Part shown: one piece after another, positions 6,877 through 19,957 of the stretch | How the letters are laid out: each line of letters starts with the position of its first letter | Numbering within the stretch: the stretch's first letter is position 1 | NCBI RefSeq assembly: GCF_009469605.1 | Contig: NZ_SSXU01000011.1 | Location: 84,728 to 148,727, forward strand | Reading direction: 5' to 3' | Source: Zoogloea sp. 1C4 | Lineage (GTDB): Bacteria; Pseudomonadota; Gammaproteobacteria; Burkholderiales; Rhodocyclaceae | DNA length: 64,000 bases | Position numbers and translations under genes: made by a program | Notes under the pieces: generated by a model | What the model saw: the letters and a program-made list of their open reading frames with translations, nothing else | What the model was told of the DNA's origin: nothing | Databases searched by the model: none

Positions 6877-7941
6877 ATGTGCAATGTGTGCGGCTGCGGG
6901 GCCGGAGAAACCCGCATCGAAGGCGAGGCGCTTGACCGGGACGGCCACGAACACGAGCACGTGCACGCCGATGGCACCGTCCATCGCCACGCCCACGGCC
7001 ACGAGGGCGAGCATGCCCACAGTCACCAATGGGTGCCCGCCGGCGCCCACGGCCACCGGCACCAGCACGCCGACGGCACCTGGCACACCCACGATCACGT
7101 GCACACCGCCGACCACGCTCACCCCCACACGGATGCCGGCGACGGCAGCCTGCACTACGGCCACGGCCCGGCCGGCGCCCACGCCCCGGGCATGAGCCAG
7201 GCCCAGATGGTCAAGATCGAGCAGAACATCCTCGCCAAGAACGACGGCTACGCCGAACGCAACCGCGGCTGGCTGGCCGACCGGGGCATCCTCGCCCTCA
7301 ACCTCGTGTCCAGCCCCGGTTCGGGCAAGACGACCCTGCTGGTGCGCACCATCGACGCCCTCAAGGCCCGCCCTGGCGCGGTGCCGGTGGCGGTGGTGGA
7401 AGGCGACCAGCAGACCAGTTTCGACGCCGAGCGCATCCGCGCCACCGGCGCCCCCGCGCTGCAGATCAACACCGGCAAGGGCTGTCATCTCGATGCGCTG
7501 ATGGTCGGCCACGCGCTCGAAAAACTGGCCCCGCCCGACGACAGCGTGCTGCTCATCGAGAACGTCGGCAACCTCGTGTGCCCGGCCGCCTTCGACCTGG
7601 GCGAGGCCGCCAAGGTGGTGGTGCTGTCCGTTACCGAGGGCGAGGACAAGCCCCTCAAGTACCCGGACATGTTCGCCGCCGCCAGTCTGATGTTGGTCAA
7701 TAAGGTTGACCTATTGCCCTACCTCACATTCGACGTCGCCCGCGCCATCGATTTCGCCCGCCGGGTCAATCCCCAGCTGCAGGTGATCCAGGTGTCGGCC
7801 ACCACCGGCGCCGGCTTTGACGAATGGCTGGGCTGGATCGATGCGCGCCTCGCGGCGGCCCGTGCCGCCCGGGTGGCCACCGTTGACCAGCTTCGTGCGC
7901 GCATCGCCGCCCTCGAAGCCCAACTCGCCGCCAAGGGCTGA
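6877..7941 (+). CDS. hypB: Hydrogenase nickel incorporation GTPase HypB with long His-rich nickel store
   Basis: A 354-residue GTPase that drives nickel insertion together with HypA. It starts with the high-affinity nickel motif CNVCGCG. Residues about 23-105 then hold some 25 histidines, as in rhizobial HypB proteins that store nickel. The P-loop SPGSGKT is at about residues 146-152, and the NKVD motif near 275 confers guanine specificity. hypF begins 7 bp after its stop. A strong nickel-storage capacity fits the nikR/permease/TonB module further downstream. Confidence 0.97.
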   Translation: MCNVCGCGAGETRIEGEALDRDGHEHEHVHADGTVHRHAHGHEGEHAHSHQWVPAGAHGHRHQHADGTWHTHDHVHTADHAHPHTDAGDGSLHYGHGPAGAHAPGMSQAQMVKIEQNILAKNDGYAERNRGWLADRGILALNLVSSPGSGKTTLLVRTIDALKARPGAVPVAVVEGDQQTSFDAERIRATGAPALQINTGKGCHLDALMVGHALEKLAPPDDSVLLIENVGNLVCPAAFDLGEAAKVVVLSVTEGEDKPLKYPDMFAAASLMLVNKVDLLPYLTFDVARAIDFARRVNPQLQVIQVSATTGAGFDEWLGWIDARLAAARAARVATVDQLRARIAALEAQLAAKG

Positions 7942-7948
7942 CCCGCCG

Positions 7949-10326
<2,378 letters not shown>

Positions 10327-10330
<4 letters not shown>

Positions 10331-10620
10331 GCAAGCTGAGCGCCACTCCGGCCAGTGTGCGCCGGCTGGAGGACGTCCCCAACGTGGGCAAGGCCGTCGC
10401 CGACATCCTGGGCCGGATCGGCATCCACGCCCCGGCCCAGCTCACCGGGCGCGACCCGTTCGAGCTCTACGCCGAATTCAACGCCGTCAGCGGCATCTGC
10501 AACGACCCCTGCCTGCTCGATACCTTCATCGCCGCCACCCGTTTCATGGGCGGTGAGCCGGCCCGGCCGTGGTGGGCCTACACCGCCGAGCGCAAGGCGC
10601 GCCTTGGCGGCGGCGACTGA
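10327..10620 (+). CDS. Cdd1-like helix-hairpin-helix protein within the hyp operon
   Basis: A 97-residue protein starting at GTG 10327, overlapping the hypF stop. Two features match the Cdd1 (pathogenicity locus) helix-hairpin-helix family as I recall it. One is the LEDVPNVGKAVADILGRIGI segment; the other is the later CNDPCLLDTF...RFMGGEPARPWWAYTAERK. HhH motifs usually bind DNA without sequence specificity. The biological role of the family is unknown to me. Its coupling to hypF and 18-bp spacing to hypC mean it is co-transcribed with the hyp genes. It is not a standard hyp gene. Confidence 0.8.
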
Positions 10621-10638
10621 AACCCGAGGACTGAAACC

Positions 10639-10875
10639 ATGTGTCTCGCCATCCCGACCCGCGTGGTCGAACTCCTTCCCGACAGCCAGGCCGTCGTCGA
10701 TCTCGGCGGCGTGCGCAAGACGATCTCGCTGGAGCTCGTCGACGGCGTGGTCGTGGGCGACTACGTGATCGTCCACGTGGGCTACGCGCTCACCCGGCTC
10801 GACCCGGAAGAAGCCGAGCAGACCCTCGCGCTGATGGCCCAGGCCGGCATCGACGTGGGGGCCGAAGCCGCATGA
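10639..10875 (+). CDS. hypC: Hydrogenase maturation chaperone HypC
   Basis: A 78-residue protein starting MCLAIPTRVVEL. Its N-terminal Cys binds the Fe(CN)2CO precursor together with HypD and hands it to the large subunit. It is shorter than its paralogue hoxL, as usual for genuine HypC. GAGGA precedes the ATG. The stop overlaps the hypD start (ATGA at 10872), which keeps the two complex partners at similar levels. Confidence 0.96.
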   Translation: MCLAIPTRVVELLPDSQAVVDLGGVRKTISLELVDGVVVGDYVIVHVGYALTRLDPEEAEQTLALMAQAGIDVGAEAA

Positions 10876-12011
10876 AGTACGTAGATGAGTTCCGCGACGG
10901 CGACGTGGCCCGCGGCCTCGCCGCCGCCATCGCCCGCGAGGTCGAGCCCGGCTGGCGCTACGCCTTCATGGAGTTCTGCGGCGGCCACACCCACGCCATC
11001 TCCCGCTACGGCGTGGCCGACCTGCTGCCGCCTGAGGTGCGCATGATCCACGGCCCCGGCTGCCCGGTGTGCGTGCTGCCCATCGGCCGCATCGACCAGG
11101 CGATCCAGCTGGCCCTGAATCAAGGCGTCACGGTGTGCACCTACGGCGACACCCTGCGCGTGCCGGCGTCCGAAGGGCTCTCGATGCTCCGCGCCCGGGC
11201 CCGCGGCGCCGACATCCGGATGATCTACTCCGCCGCCGACGCGCTGGCGCTGGCCCAGCGGGAGCCGCAGCGCCAGGTGGTGTTCTTCGCCATCGGCTTC
11301 GAGACCACCACGCCGCCCACCGCGCTGGTGATCCGCCAGGCGGCCCAGCTCGGGCTCACGAACTTCACGGTGCTCAGCTGCCACGTGCTCACCCCGTCGG
11401 CGATCACCGCGATCCTCGAATCCCCCGAGGTGCGCGACCTGGGCACGGTGCCGCTGGATGGTTTCATCGGCCCGGCGCATGTGAGCACCATCATCGGCAG
11501 CCGGCCCTACGAACACTTCGCCGAGGAATACCGCAAGCCGGTGGTGATCGCCGGCTTCGAGCCGCTGGATGTGATGCAGGCCATCCGGATGCTCGTGCGC
11601 CAGGTGAACGAAGGTCGCGCCGAGGTGGAGAACGAATTCACCCGCGCCGTCACCGAAGACGGCAACCTCAAGGCCCAGGCCCTGGTGTCGGAGGTCTTCG
11701 AGCTGCGCCAGGCCTTCGAATGGCGCGGGCTGGGGATGGTGCCGTACTCGGCCCTGCGCATCCGCGAGCGCTTCGCGGCCTTCGACGCCGAGGCCCGCTT
11801 CGGCCTCGTCTACCAGCCGGTGCCGGATCACAAATCCTGCGAATGCGGGGCGATCCTGCGCGGAGTCAAGACGCCCCTCGACTGCAAGCTCTTCGGCACG
11901 GTGTGCACCCCCGAAACGCCGATGGGCTCGTGCATGGTGTCATCCGAAGGCGCCTGCGCCGCCCACTACACCTACGGGCGCTTCCGCGACATTCCGGTGG
12001 TGGCGGGCTAG
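10872..12011 (+). CDS. hypD: Hydrogenase maturation iron-sulfur protein HypD
   Basis: A 379-residue scaffold protein that, with HypC, assembles the Fe(CN)2CO group. Visible conserved elements are FCGGHTHA, GPGCPVCVLP with its CxxC, SCHVLTPSA, and the C-terminal Cys cluster (DHKSCECG, PLDCKLF, TVCTPETPMGSCMVSSEGAC) that holds the [4Fe-4S] cluster. Start ATG 10872 overlaps the hypC stop. After its stop the tight operon structure breaks: 158 bp separate it from the chemoreceptor gene. Confidence 0.97.
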   Translation: MKYVDEFRDGDVARGLAAAIAREVEPGWRYAFMEFCGGHTHAISRYGVADLLPPEVRMIHGPGCPVCVLPIGRIDQAIQLALNQGVTVCTYGDTLRVPASEGLSMLRARARGADIRMIYSAADALALAQREPQRQVVFFAIGFETTTPPTALVIRQAAQLGLTNFTVLSCHVLTPSAITAILESPEVRDLGTVPLDGFIGPAHVSTIIGSRPYEHFAEEYRKPVVIAGFEPLDVMQAIRMLVRQVNEGRAEVENEFTRAVTEDGNLKAQALVSEVFELRQAFEWRGLGMVPYSALRIRERFAAFDAEARFGLVYQPVPDHKSCECGAILRGVKTPLDCKLFGTVCTPETPMGSCMVSSEGACAAHYTYGRFRDIPVVAG

Positions 12012-12169
12012 CGGCCGATGCTTGTCGATATCGGTATTCACTTCGCGTCTGGCCATGACGTCGGCAGTTGCCGCGGCGGCGCGTTCGCCTTCACGGTGCT
12101 AAACCTTCATCAGTCTTCGCCGATACACCGCGGACACGGCCCGTTCCGAGGCCCGCAAGGAGACTTGAA

Positions 12170-14200
12170 GTGAACCTGTTCAGCAAGCTGCGCGCCGCGC
12201 CGCAGCCGGGCGTGCACACCCTGCAGTGCCGCGCCGTCGATGTGGCATCGACCCTCGCCGCGGTCGCCATCCAGCCCACCTTCATCAGCGCCTACGTGTC
12301 GCCCCACGTGGATATCGAGCCCGTCGCCCGGGCCGTCAGCGGGCGCTTCCCCGGTGTGCCGGTGATGCTGTGCTCCACCGCCGGCGAACTGTGCAGCGGC
12401 AGCGGCCCGCTCTACTGTGCCACTGGCAACAGCTGGGACCGGGTGGTCATCCAGTGTTTCGACGCGTCCCTGATCGCCCGCGCCCAGGTGGTCGCCGTGC
12501 CCCTGGGCAGCGAAGACCTGCGTCGCGGCCAGCGCGACCTGCCGGTGCGCGACCGGGTCGCAGCCCTCGCCAAGCGCATCCGCGACGTACGGGTGGACAT
12601 CGACATCGACCACCGCGACACCTTCGCCCACATCCTGTTCGACGGCCTGTCGGCCTCCGAATCCTTCTTCATGGAGGCGCTCTACGAATCCGGGCGTTTC
12701 CCGTGCCTGTTCGTGGGCGGCTCGGCCGGCGGCAAGTTCGATTTCAAGAACACCTGGATCCACGACGGCACCCGCAAGCTCGAAAACCACGCCCTGATCG
12801 CCTTCCTCAAGGTGGCGAAGGGCACGCGCTTCGGGGTCCTCAAGAGCCACAACTTCGAGCCCGACGGCGCCCGCTTCCCGGTGATCGGCGCGTCGCTGGA
12901 GCAGCGCTACGTGAGCCAGGTGATCGCCGAGGACGGCAGCATCGTGTCCTTCATCGACGCCCTGTGCCGGCACTTCCGCTGCCAGCCCCAGGCGCTCGAG
13001 AGCAAGCTGGCCGATTACTCCTTCGCGATCAAGGTCGGCGACGAGCTGTTCGTCCGATCGGTGGTGAACGTCAATCTCGACGCCGGGCGGGTCAATTTCT
13101 ACTGCGACATCTCGCCGGGCGAAGACCTGCGGCTGGTCCGCCGTACCGGCCTCGCCCAGGCCACCGAGCGGGATTTCAAGGCCTTCATGAACGGCAAGCC
13201 CGGCCTGCCCGTGGCCGGCATCCTCAACGACTGCATCCTGCGCCGGCTCTACAACGACAAGGAGCTCGCGCGCCTCGGCGACGTGCTGCCCGGCGGCCAG
13301 ATGGCCGGCTTCTCCACCTTTGGCGAGATCCTCGGCCTCAACCTCAACCAGACCCTCACCGCGGTGTTCTTCTTCCGGGTGCCTGAGGGCGCGCCCTTCC
13401 GCGACGAGTTCGTGGATAACTTCGTCGCCCACTACGGTGAGTTCAAGGCCTTCTTCCTGCGCCGCCAGAGCAACAAGTTTGCCGGCCTGTCGCGGGTGAT
13501 CGTGCGCCAGATCGCCGACTACCAGTCCGAAAGCTTCGACAGCCAGCTCGATCCGTCCGGCTTCGACGACAACATCTCGCTGGTGGTGCGTGGCCTCAAC
13601 AGCCTGGGGCAGACGCTCCAGTCGTCCTACGTCCTGCGCAACGACACCGCCCGCCAGCTCGAAGCCTGCGCCGGCGACCTCTACGCCTCGGTGGGGGCCC
13701 TCGGCGGCCACATCGACGAGCAGGGGCGGGTCGTCCACGACGCCGGCACGATGGTCACCAACCTCACCAACCAGGCCGCCGGTGCCGCCGACAGCGCCCG
13801 CCAGCTCGCGCTGGCCAGTGGCCGTATCCAGGGCGTCGTCGAGGTGATCCAGCAGATCGCCGACCAGACCAACCTGCTGGCCCTCAACGCCGCCATCGAG
13901 GCAGCCCGGGCCGGCGAGGCCGGACGCGGTTTTGCGGTGGTGGCCGACGAGGTGCGCAAGCTGGCCGAGAAATCCCGCACCAGCGCCGGCGAGATCGGCG
14001 CCGACATCTCGTCGCTGGCCAGCGAGATCGGTCGCGTGGCCCAGGAGATCGAACGCCAGTCGGGCGACGTGTCGCGCCTGTCGTCGCTCCTCACCGACAT
14101 CGAGACCATCAGCAGCCAGACCGCCGGCAACGCCGACCACACCCGGACGGTGGCCGACACCCTCAAACACCTCACCGAGAACCAGCTGACCCAGGCCTGA
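12170..14200 (+). CDS. Soluble FIST-domain methyl-accepting chemotaxis protein
   Basis: A 676-residue fusion. Residues about 20-400 resemble FIST_N plus FIST_C sensory domains, which are predicted to bind small ligands. Residues about 520-676 form a chemoreceptor signalling hairpin whose tip ([20 protein letters not shown]) is at about 565-590. No signal peptide or membrane segment is seen, so it should be a cytoplasmic receptor. The start is GTG 12170 with AAGGAG 7 nt upstream; the longer frame has no ribosome site. It sits between hypD and hypE, with its own 158-bp leader and a 13-bp hairpin after the stop. Domain calls rest on recognition without a search. Confidence 0.85.
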   Translation: MNLFSKLRAAPQPGVHTLQCRAVDVASTLAAVAIQPTFISAYVSPHVDIEPVARAVSGRFPGVPVMLCSTAGELCSGSGPLYCATGNSWDRVVIQCFDASLIARAQVVAVPLGSEDLRRGQRDLPVRDRVAALAKRIRDVRVDIDIDHRDTFAHILFDGLSASESFFMEALYESGRFPCLFVGGSAGGKFDFKNTWIHDGTRKLENHALIAFLKVAKGTRFGVLKSHNFEPDGARFPVIGASLEQRYVSQVIAEDGSIVSFIDALCRHFRCQPQALESKLADYSFAIKVGDELFVRSVVNVNLDAGRVNFYCDISPGEDLRLVRRTGLAQATERDFKAFMNGKPGLPVAGILNDCILRRLYNDKELARLGDVLPGGQMAGFSTFGEILGLNLNQTLTAVFFFRVPEGAPFRDEFVDNFVAHYGEFKAFFLRRQSNKFAGLSRVIVRQIADYQSESFDSQLDPSGFDDNISLVVRGLNSLGQTLQSSYVLRNDTARQLEACAGDLYASVGALGGHIDEQGRVVHDAGTMVTNLTNQAAGAADSARQLALASGRIQGVVEVIQQIADQTNLLALNAAIEAARAGEAGRGFAVVADEVRKLAEKSRTSAGEIGADISSLASEIGRVAQEIERQSGDVSRLSSLLTDIETISSQTAGNADHTRTVADTLKHLTENQLTQA

Positions 14201-14201
14201 T

Positions 14202-14233
14202 CCGCTCCGGCACGTGCGCGCGTGCCGGAGCGG
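14202..14233 (+). terminator. Strong stem-loop right after the FIST chemoreceptor gene
   Basis: A perfect 13-bp GC-rich stem (14202-14214 with 14221-14233) with a 6-nt loop, starting 2 nt after the stop codon. There is no T-run after it, so it may stabilise the 3' end or assist termination; it is not a textbook rho-independent terminator. Confidence 0.5.
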
Positions 14234-14305
14234 CCGGGCCTCCGACCGAAACGACACGCGTGCGATGAAAAATACCCCCACTCTCACCCGCTGCGCGGGA
14301 TCGCT

Positions 14306-14343
14306 GCCCCCCGAGGGGGCGCTTTTTCATCTTGGGGCGGCCC
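14306..14343 (+). repeat. Dispersed CCCCC-nnn-GGGGG intergenic repeat, copy 2 (terminator-like)
   Basis: GCCCCC-CGA-GGGGGC (14306-14320) is followed by GC and five T, then CTTGGGGCGGCCC. The hairpin plus T-run looks like a rho-independent terminator, yet hypE starts only 5 bp after the element. A smaller stem (14287-14291/14295-14299) lies just upstream. It is the best match to copy 1 at 462-500. Confidence 0.5.
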
Positions 14344-14347
14344 GGCG

Positions 14348-15394
14348 ATGAAGAAAAACTACGTCCGACCCCTCGACCTGCGTCACGGCAGCGTCGATCT
14401 CTCCCACGGCGGCGGTGGCCGCGCGATGGTCCAGCTCATCTCCGACGTCTTCGGCAAGGCCTTCGACAACGAATGGCTGCGCCAGGGCGACGACGGCGCC
14501 GTGCTGCCGGCCCCCGGGCCCGGCGAGCGGCTGGTGGTCGCCACCGACGCCCACGTGGTCTCGCCGCTGTTCTTTCCCGGCGGCGACATCGGCTGCCTGG
14601 CGGTGCATGGCACCGTCAATGACGTGGCGGTGATGGGCGCCCGGCCGCTGTATCTCGCCGCCAGCTTCGTCCTCGAAGAGGGCTTCCCCCTCGCCGATCT
14701 CGCCCGCATCGTCGCCAGCATGGCGGCCGCGGCCAGGGAGGCCGGCGTGCCGGTGGTCACCGGCGACACCAAGGTCGTCGAGAAGGGCAAGGGCGACGGG
14801 GTGTTCATCACCACCACCGGCATCGGCGCGCTGCCTGCGGGCAGCAATCTCTCCGGCGCCAACGCCCGGGCGGGCGATGCGGTGATCGTCTCCGGCACCC
14901 TCGGCGACCACGGCATGGCCATCATGGCCCAGCGTGAGAACCTCGCCTTCGACTCCGAGATCCGTTCCGACACCGCCGCGCTCCACGGCCTCGCCGCCGT
15001 GGCGATGGCGGCCGCGCCGGGCCTGCGCCTCTTGCGCGACCCGACCCGCGGCGGGCTGGCGGCGACGCTCAACGAGATCGCCCAGCAATCCGGCGTCGGC
15101 ATCGTGCTCGACGAGGCGGCGATCCCGGTCGACCCGCAGGTGGCCGCCGCCTGCGAGTTCCTCGGCCTCGACCCCCTCAACATCGCCAACGAAGGCAAGC
15201 TGATCGCCGTGTGCCCGGCCGATGAAGCCGACGCGCTGGTCGCCGCGCTGCGCGCCCATCCCCTCGGCGCCCGTGCCGCCCGGGTGGGCGAGGTCATCGC
15301 CGACGAGCACCGCTTCGTGCAGATGAAGACCGCCTTCGGCGGCCGCCGCATGGTGGACTGGCTCGCTGGCGAGCAGCTGCCGCGCATCTGCTGA
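14348..15394 (+). CDS. hypE: Hydrogenase cyanide-forming enzyme HypE
   Basis: A 348-residue PurM/ThiL-type ATPase. It dehydrates the carbamoyl group received from HypF to a thiocyanate on its C-terminal Cys, the source of the CN ligands. The protein ends PRIC with that Cys at the C-terminus. Other visible motifs are DLSHGGGGRAM near the start, GTVNDVAVMGA, and DPTRGGLAATLNE. The ATG at 14348 abuts a dispersed repeat and has no clear Shine-Dalgarno sequence, only GGGGCGG. In most clusters hypE follows hypD directly; here the chemoreceptor gene intervenes. Confidence 0.97.
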   Translation: MKKNYVRPLDLRHGSVDLSHGGGGRAMVQLISDVFGKAFDNEWLRQGDDGAVLPAPGPGERLVVATDAHVVSPLFFPGGDIGCLAVHGTVNDVAVMGARPLYLAASFVLEEGFPLADLARIVASMAAAAREAGVPVVTGDTKVVEKGKGDGVFITTTGIGALPAGSNLSGANARAGDAVIVSGTLGDHGMAIMAQRENLAFDSEIRSDTAALHGLAAVAMAAAPGLRLLRDPTRGGLAATLNEIAQQSGVGIVLDEAAIPVDPQVAAACEFLGLDPLNIANEGKLIAVCPADEADALVAALRAHPLGARAARVGEVIADEHRFVQMKTAFGGRRMVDWLAGEQLPRIC

Positions 15395-15425
15395 TTCCGT
15401 TTTTCCCTTTTCCGGAGAGCCCGCC

Positions 15426-15728
15426 ATGTTCATCGCCATGAACCGCTTCCGCATTGCCCCGGGCCGCGAGGCCGAATTCATCGACATCTGGAAGAAGCGC
15501 GAATCGCACCTGGACGAGGTGCCCGGCTTCCAGTCCTTCAACCTGCTGCAGGGGCCGACCACGCCGGAGTTCACGCTCTTCGCCAGCCACTCGGTGTGGG
15601 AATCCGCCGCTGCCTTCGAGGCCTGGACGCGCTCCGAAGCCTTTCGCAAGGCCCACGCCGGCGCCGGCAGCAGCCGCGACATCTATCTCGGTCCGCCCCA
15701 GTTCGAGGGTTTCGAGGCGGTGCTGTAA
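15426..15728 (+). CDS. ABM/IsdG-fold monooxygenase-like protein
   Basis: A 100-residue single-domain protein of the antibiotic biosynthesis monooxygenase fold. MFIAMNRFRIAPGREAEFI and the FxxxSHWxS-like block (FASHSVWESAAAFEAWTRSEAF) resemble small heme-degrading or stress-related ABM proteins. Substrate is unknown; relatives act on heme or quinones. GGAG lies before ATG 15426. It sits between hypE and hypX and must be co-transcribed with them. It is not a standard hydrogenase gene. Confidence 0.75.
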   Translation: MFIAMNRFRIAPGREAEFIDIWKKRESHLDEVPGFQSFNLLQGPTTPEFTLFASHSVWESAAAFEAWTRSEAFRKAHAGAGSSRDIYLGPPQFEGFEAVL

Positions 15729-15747
15729 GCGCCGCCCGGCCGCCCGA

Positions 15748-17474
15748 ATGCGCATCCTCGTCCTCACCCACAGCTTCAACAGCCTCACCCAGCGCCTCTT
15801 CGACGCGCTGGTGGCGGACGGTCACGACCTCTCGGTGGAGTTCGACATCGCCGATTCGGTCACCGAAGAGGCCGTCGCGCTGTTCCAGCCCGATCTGCTG
15901 CTGGCGCCTTTCCTCAAGCGGGCGATCCCCGAATCCGTGTGGCCGCGCCTGCCGTGCCTGATCGTGCATCCGGGCATCGTCGGTGACCGCGGCCCGTCGG
16001 CCCTCGACTGGGCGATCCAGCGGGGCGAGGCCGAGTGGGGCGTCACCGTGCTGCAGGCCGAAGCCGAAATGGACGCCGGCCCGGTGTGGGCGAGCCGCGT
16101 CTTCCCGATGCGCGCCGCGCCCAAGGCCAGCGTCTATCGCAACGAAGTGACCGAGGCCGCGCTGGCCGCCGTGCGCGAGGCCTTGGCGCGCTTCGACGAC
16201 TGGCGTGCCGGAAACTGGCAGCCGCTGCGCCCGGCGACCGATGACCCCGCCGTGCGCGGCACGCTCCAGCCGCTGATGCGCCAGGCGGATCGCGCCATCG
16301 ACTGGGCCCGTGACGACACCGCGACCATCCTCGCCCGCATCCGCGCCGCCGACGGCTTTCCCGGCGTCGCCGACGCGCTGTTCGGCGAGCTCTGCCACCT
16401 CTTCGACGCCCACCCGGCGGCGTTTGAACCCGGCGCCGTGCCCGGCCAGCTCATCGCCCGCCGCGACGGTGCCGTGCTGCGGGCGACCCGCGACGGCGCC
16501 CTGTGGATCGGCCACGTGAAGCGGCCGGGCGGCATCAAGCTCCCCGCCTCCGTGGCCTTCGCCGCCGAGGCCGCCAAGCTGCCCGAGCGCCCCGCGCCGC
16601 TGATGCGCGATGCCGCCGACTGGGGCGAGCTGCGCTACCGGGAGGAGGGCGCCGTCGGCATGCTCTCCTTCGATTTCTACAACGGCGCGATGGCTACCGA
16701 CCAGTGTCGGCGCCTCATCGACGCCATCGCCTTCGCCCGCGCCCGGCCCACCCGCGTGCTGGTGCTGGAGGGGGGGGCGGACTTCTGGTCCAACGGCATC
16801 CACCTCAACCGCATCGAGGCCCAGCAGCAGGCCGGCGGCTCGGCGGCGGACGAATCCTGGGCCAACATCAACGCCATCGACGACGTGTGCCTCGCCATCC
16901 TGCAGCTCACCGATCGTCTCACCGTGGCTGCGCTGCGCGGTAACGCCGGCGCCGGCGGGTGCTTTCTGGCGCTGGCGGCCGACCACGTGTGGGCGCGCGA
17001 GGGCGTGATCCTCAACCCCCACTACAAGAACATGGGCAACCTGTACGGATCGGAGTACTGGACCTACCTGCTGCCCGGCCGGGTGGGCGACGCCGCGGCC
17101 CGGGCGATCATGGCCGAACGCCTGCCCCTGGGCGCCACCCGAGCAGCCCGGACGGGCCTGATCGACGCCGCCTTTGGCGCCGACCGCCCGGCCTTCGAGG
17201 CCGAGGTGCTCGCCCGCGCCCAGGCGCTCGCCGAAGCGCCGGACTACCCCGCGCAGCTCGCCGCCAGGCAGGCCCGCCGCGCGGCTGACGAAGCCGTCAA
17301 ACCCCTCTCCGCCTACCGGGACGAAGAGCTCGCCCGGATGCACCGCAACTTCTATGGCTTCGACCCCAGCTACCACGGGGCGCGCTACCATTTCGTGATG
17401 AAGAGCCCCCAGTCCTGGACGCCGCGCCACCTCGCCCGGCACCGCGACCGCGCCGGGGCCAGCCCAGCCAAGCG

Positions 17475-17478
<4 letters not shown>
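15748..17478 (+). CDS. hypX: CO-forming hydrogenase maturation protein HypX/HoxX
   Basis: A 576-residue two-domain enzyme. Residues 1 to about 270 are a 10-formyl-tetrahydrofolate transferase-like domain (LIVHPGIVGDRGPSALDWAI). The rest is an enoyl-CoA hydratase/isomerase-like domain (GGADFWSNGIHLN; GNAGAGGCFLALAADHVWA). HypX is known to make the active-site CO from formyl-tetrahydrofolate through formyl-CoA, allowing maturation in air. The C-terminal PSYHGARYHFVMK is typical. The start ATG at 15748 gives family length. hoxA overlaps its stop by ATGA. Confidence 0.95.
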
Positions 17479-18961
<1,483 letters not shown>

Positions 18962-18965
<4 letters not shown>

Positions 18966-19957
18966 ACCTCCTGTGGCTCCAGTCCGGCGGCTGTGGCGGC
19001 TGCACCATGTCGCTGCTGTGCTCCGGCGCGCGGGACGTGCTGGGGCTGCTGTCGTCGGCTGGCATCACCCTCGCTTGGCATCCATCGCTCTCCGAAGCCT
19101 CGGGCGACGAGGTGCGTGGGCTGCTGGCCGATTTCGAATCCGGCGCCAAACCGCTGGACCTGCTGTGCGTCGAAGGCTCGCTCCTCACCGGCCCCAACGG
19201 CAGCGGGCGCTTCCACATGCTGGCGGGCACCGGCCGGCCGATGATCGACTGGGTGAAGCGCCTCGCCGCCCGCGCCCGCTTCACCCTGGGCGTGGGCACC
19301 TGCGCGGCCTACGGCGGCATCACCGCGGCGGGCAACAACCCGTCGGGCGCCACCGGCCTGCAGTACGACGGCGACCACCGGGGCGGGCTGCTCGGGGCCG
19401 ACTACCGCTCGGCCGCCGGCCTGCCGGTGATCAACGTGGCCGGCTGCCCGACCCACCCGGACTGGGTCACCGACACCCTGCTGGCCCTCGCCCTCGGGCA
19501 GTTCGGCGAGGCCGATCTCGACGCCCTCGGCCGGCCGCGCTTCTACGCCGACCAGCTGGTGCACCACGGCTGCAACCGCAACGAGTTCTACGAGTTCAAG
19601 GCCAGCGCCGAGAAGCCCGGCGACCTGGGCTGCATGATGGAGCACCTGGGCTGCAAGGGCACCCAGGCCCACGCCGACTGCAACACCCGGCCGTGGAACG
19701 GCGCCGGCTCGTGCACCAACGGCGGCTACCCGTGCATCAGCTGCACCGAGCCGGGCTTCGAGTCGCCGGGCCACGCCTTCGACCGCACGCCCAAGGTGGC
19801 CGGCATCCCCATCGGCCTGCCCTCCGACATGCCCAAGGCGTGGTTCGTGGCGCTGGCGGCGCTGTCCAAGTCGGCCACCCCGGCGCGCGTGCGCCAGAAC
19901 GCCGTGGTCGAGACGCCGGTGCTCGCGCCGGCCATTCGCAAGACGGGGCTGAAATGA
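18962..19957 (+). CDS. hoxB: H2-sensing regulatory hydrogenase small subunit (HoxB/HupU)
   Basis: A 331-residue Fe-S subunit of the regulatory hydrogenase. It starts directly with MNLLWLQSGGCGGCTMSLL, so there is no Tat signal peptide and the protein stays in the cytoplasm, as for HoxB/HupU sensors. The Cys motifs for three Fe-S clusters are visible (GVGTCAAYGG, AGCPTHPDW, HHGCNRNEFYEF, GCKGTQAHADC, NGGYPCISC). With HoxC it signals H2 to the kinase HoxJ. ATGA overlaps occur at both ends. Confidence 0.96.

Noticed and set aside
6960..7200. Repeated CAC-rich stretch in hypB that could look like a tandem repeat
   Set aside because: It is the coding sequence of the His-rich nickel-storage region and not a DNA repeat element.
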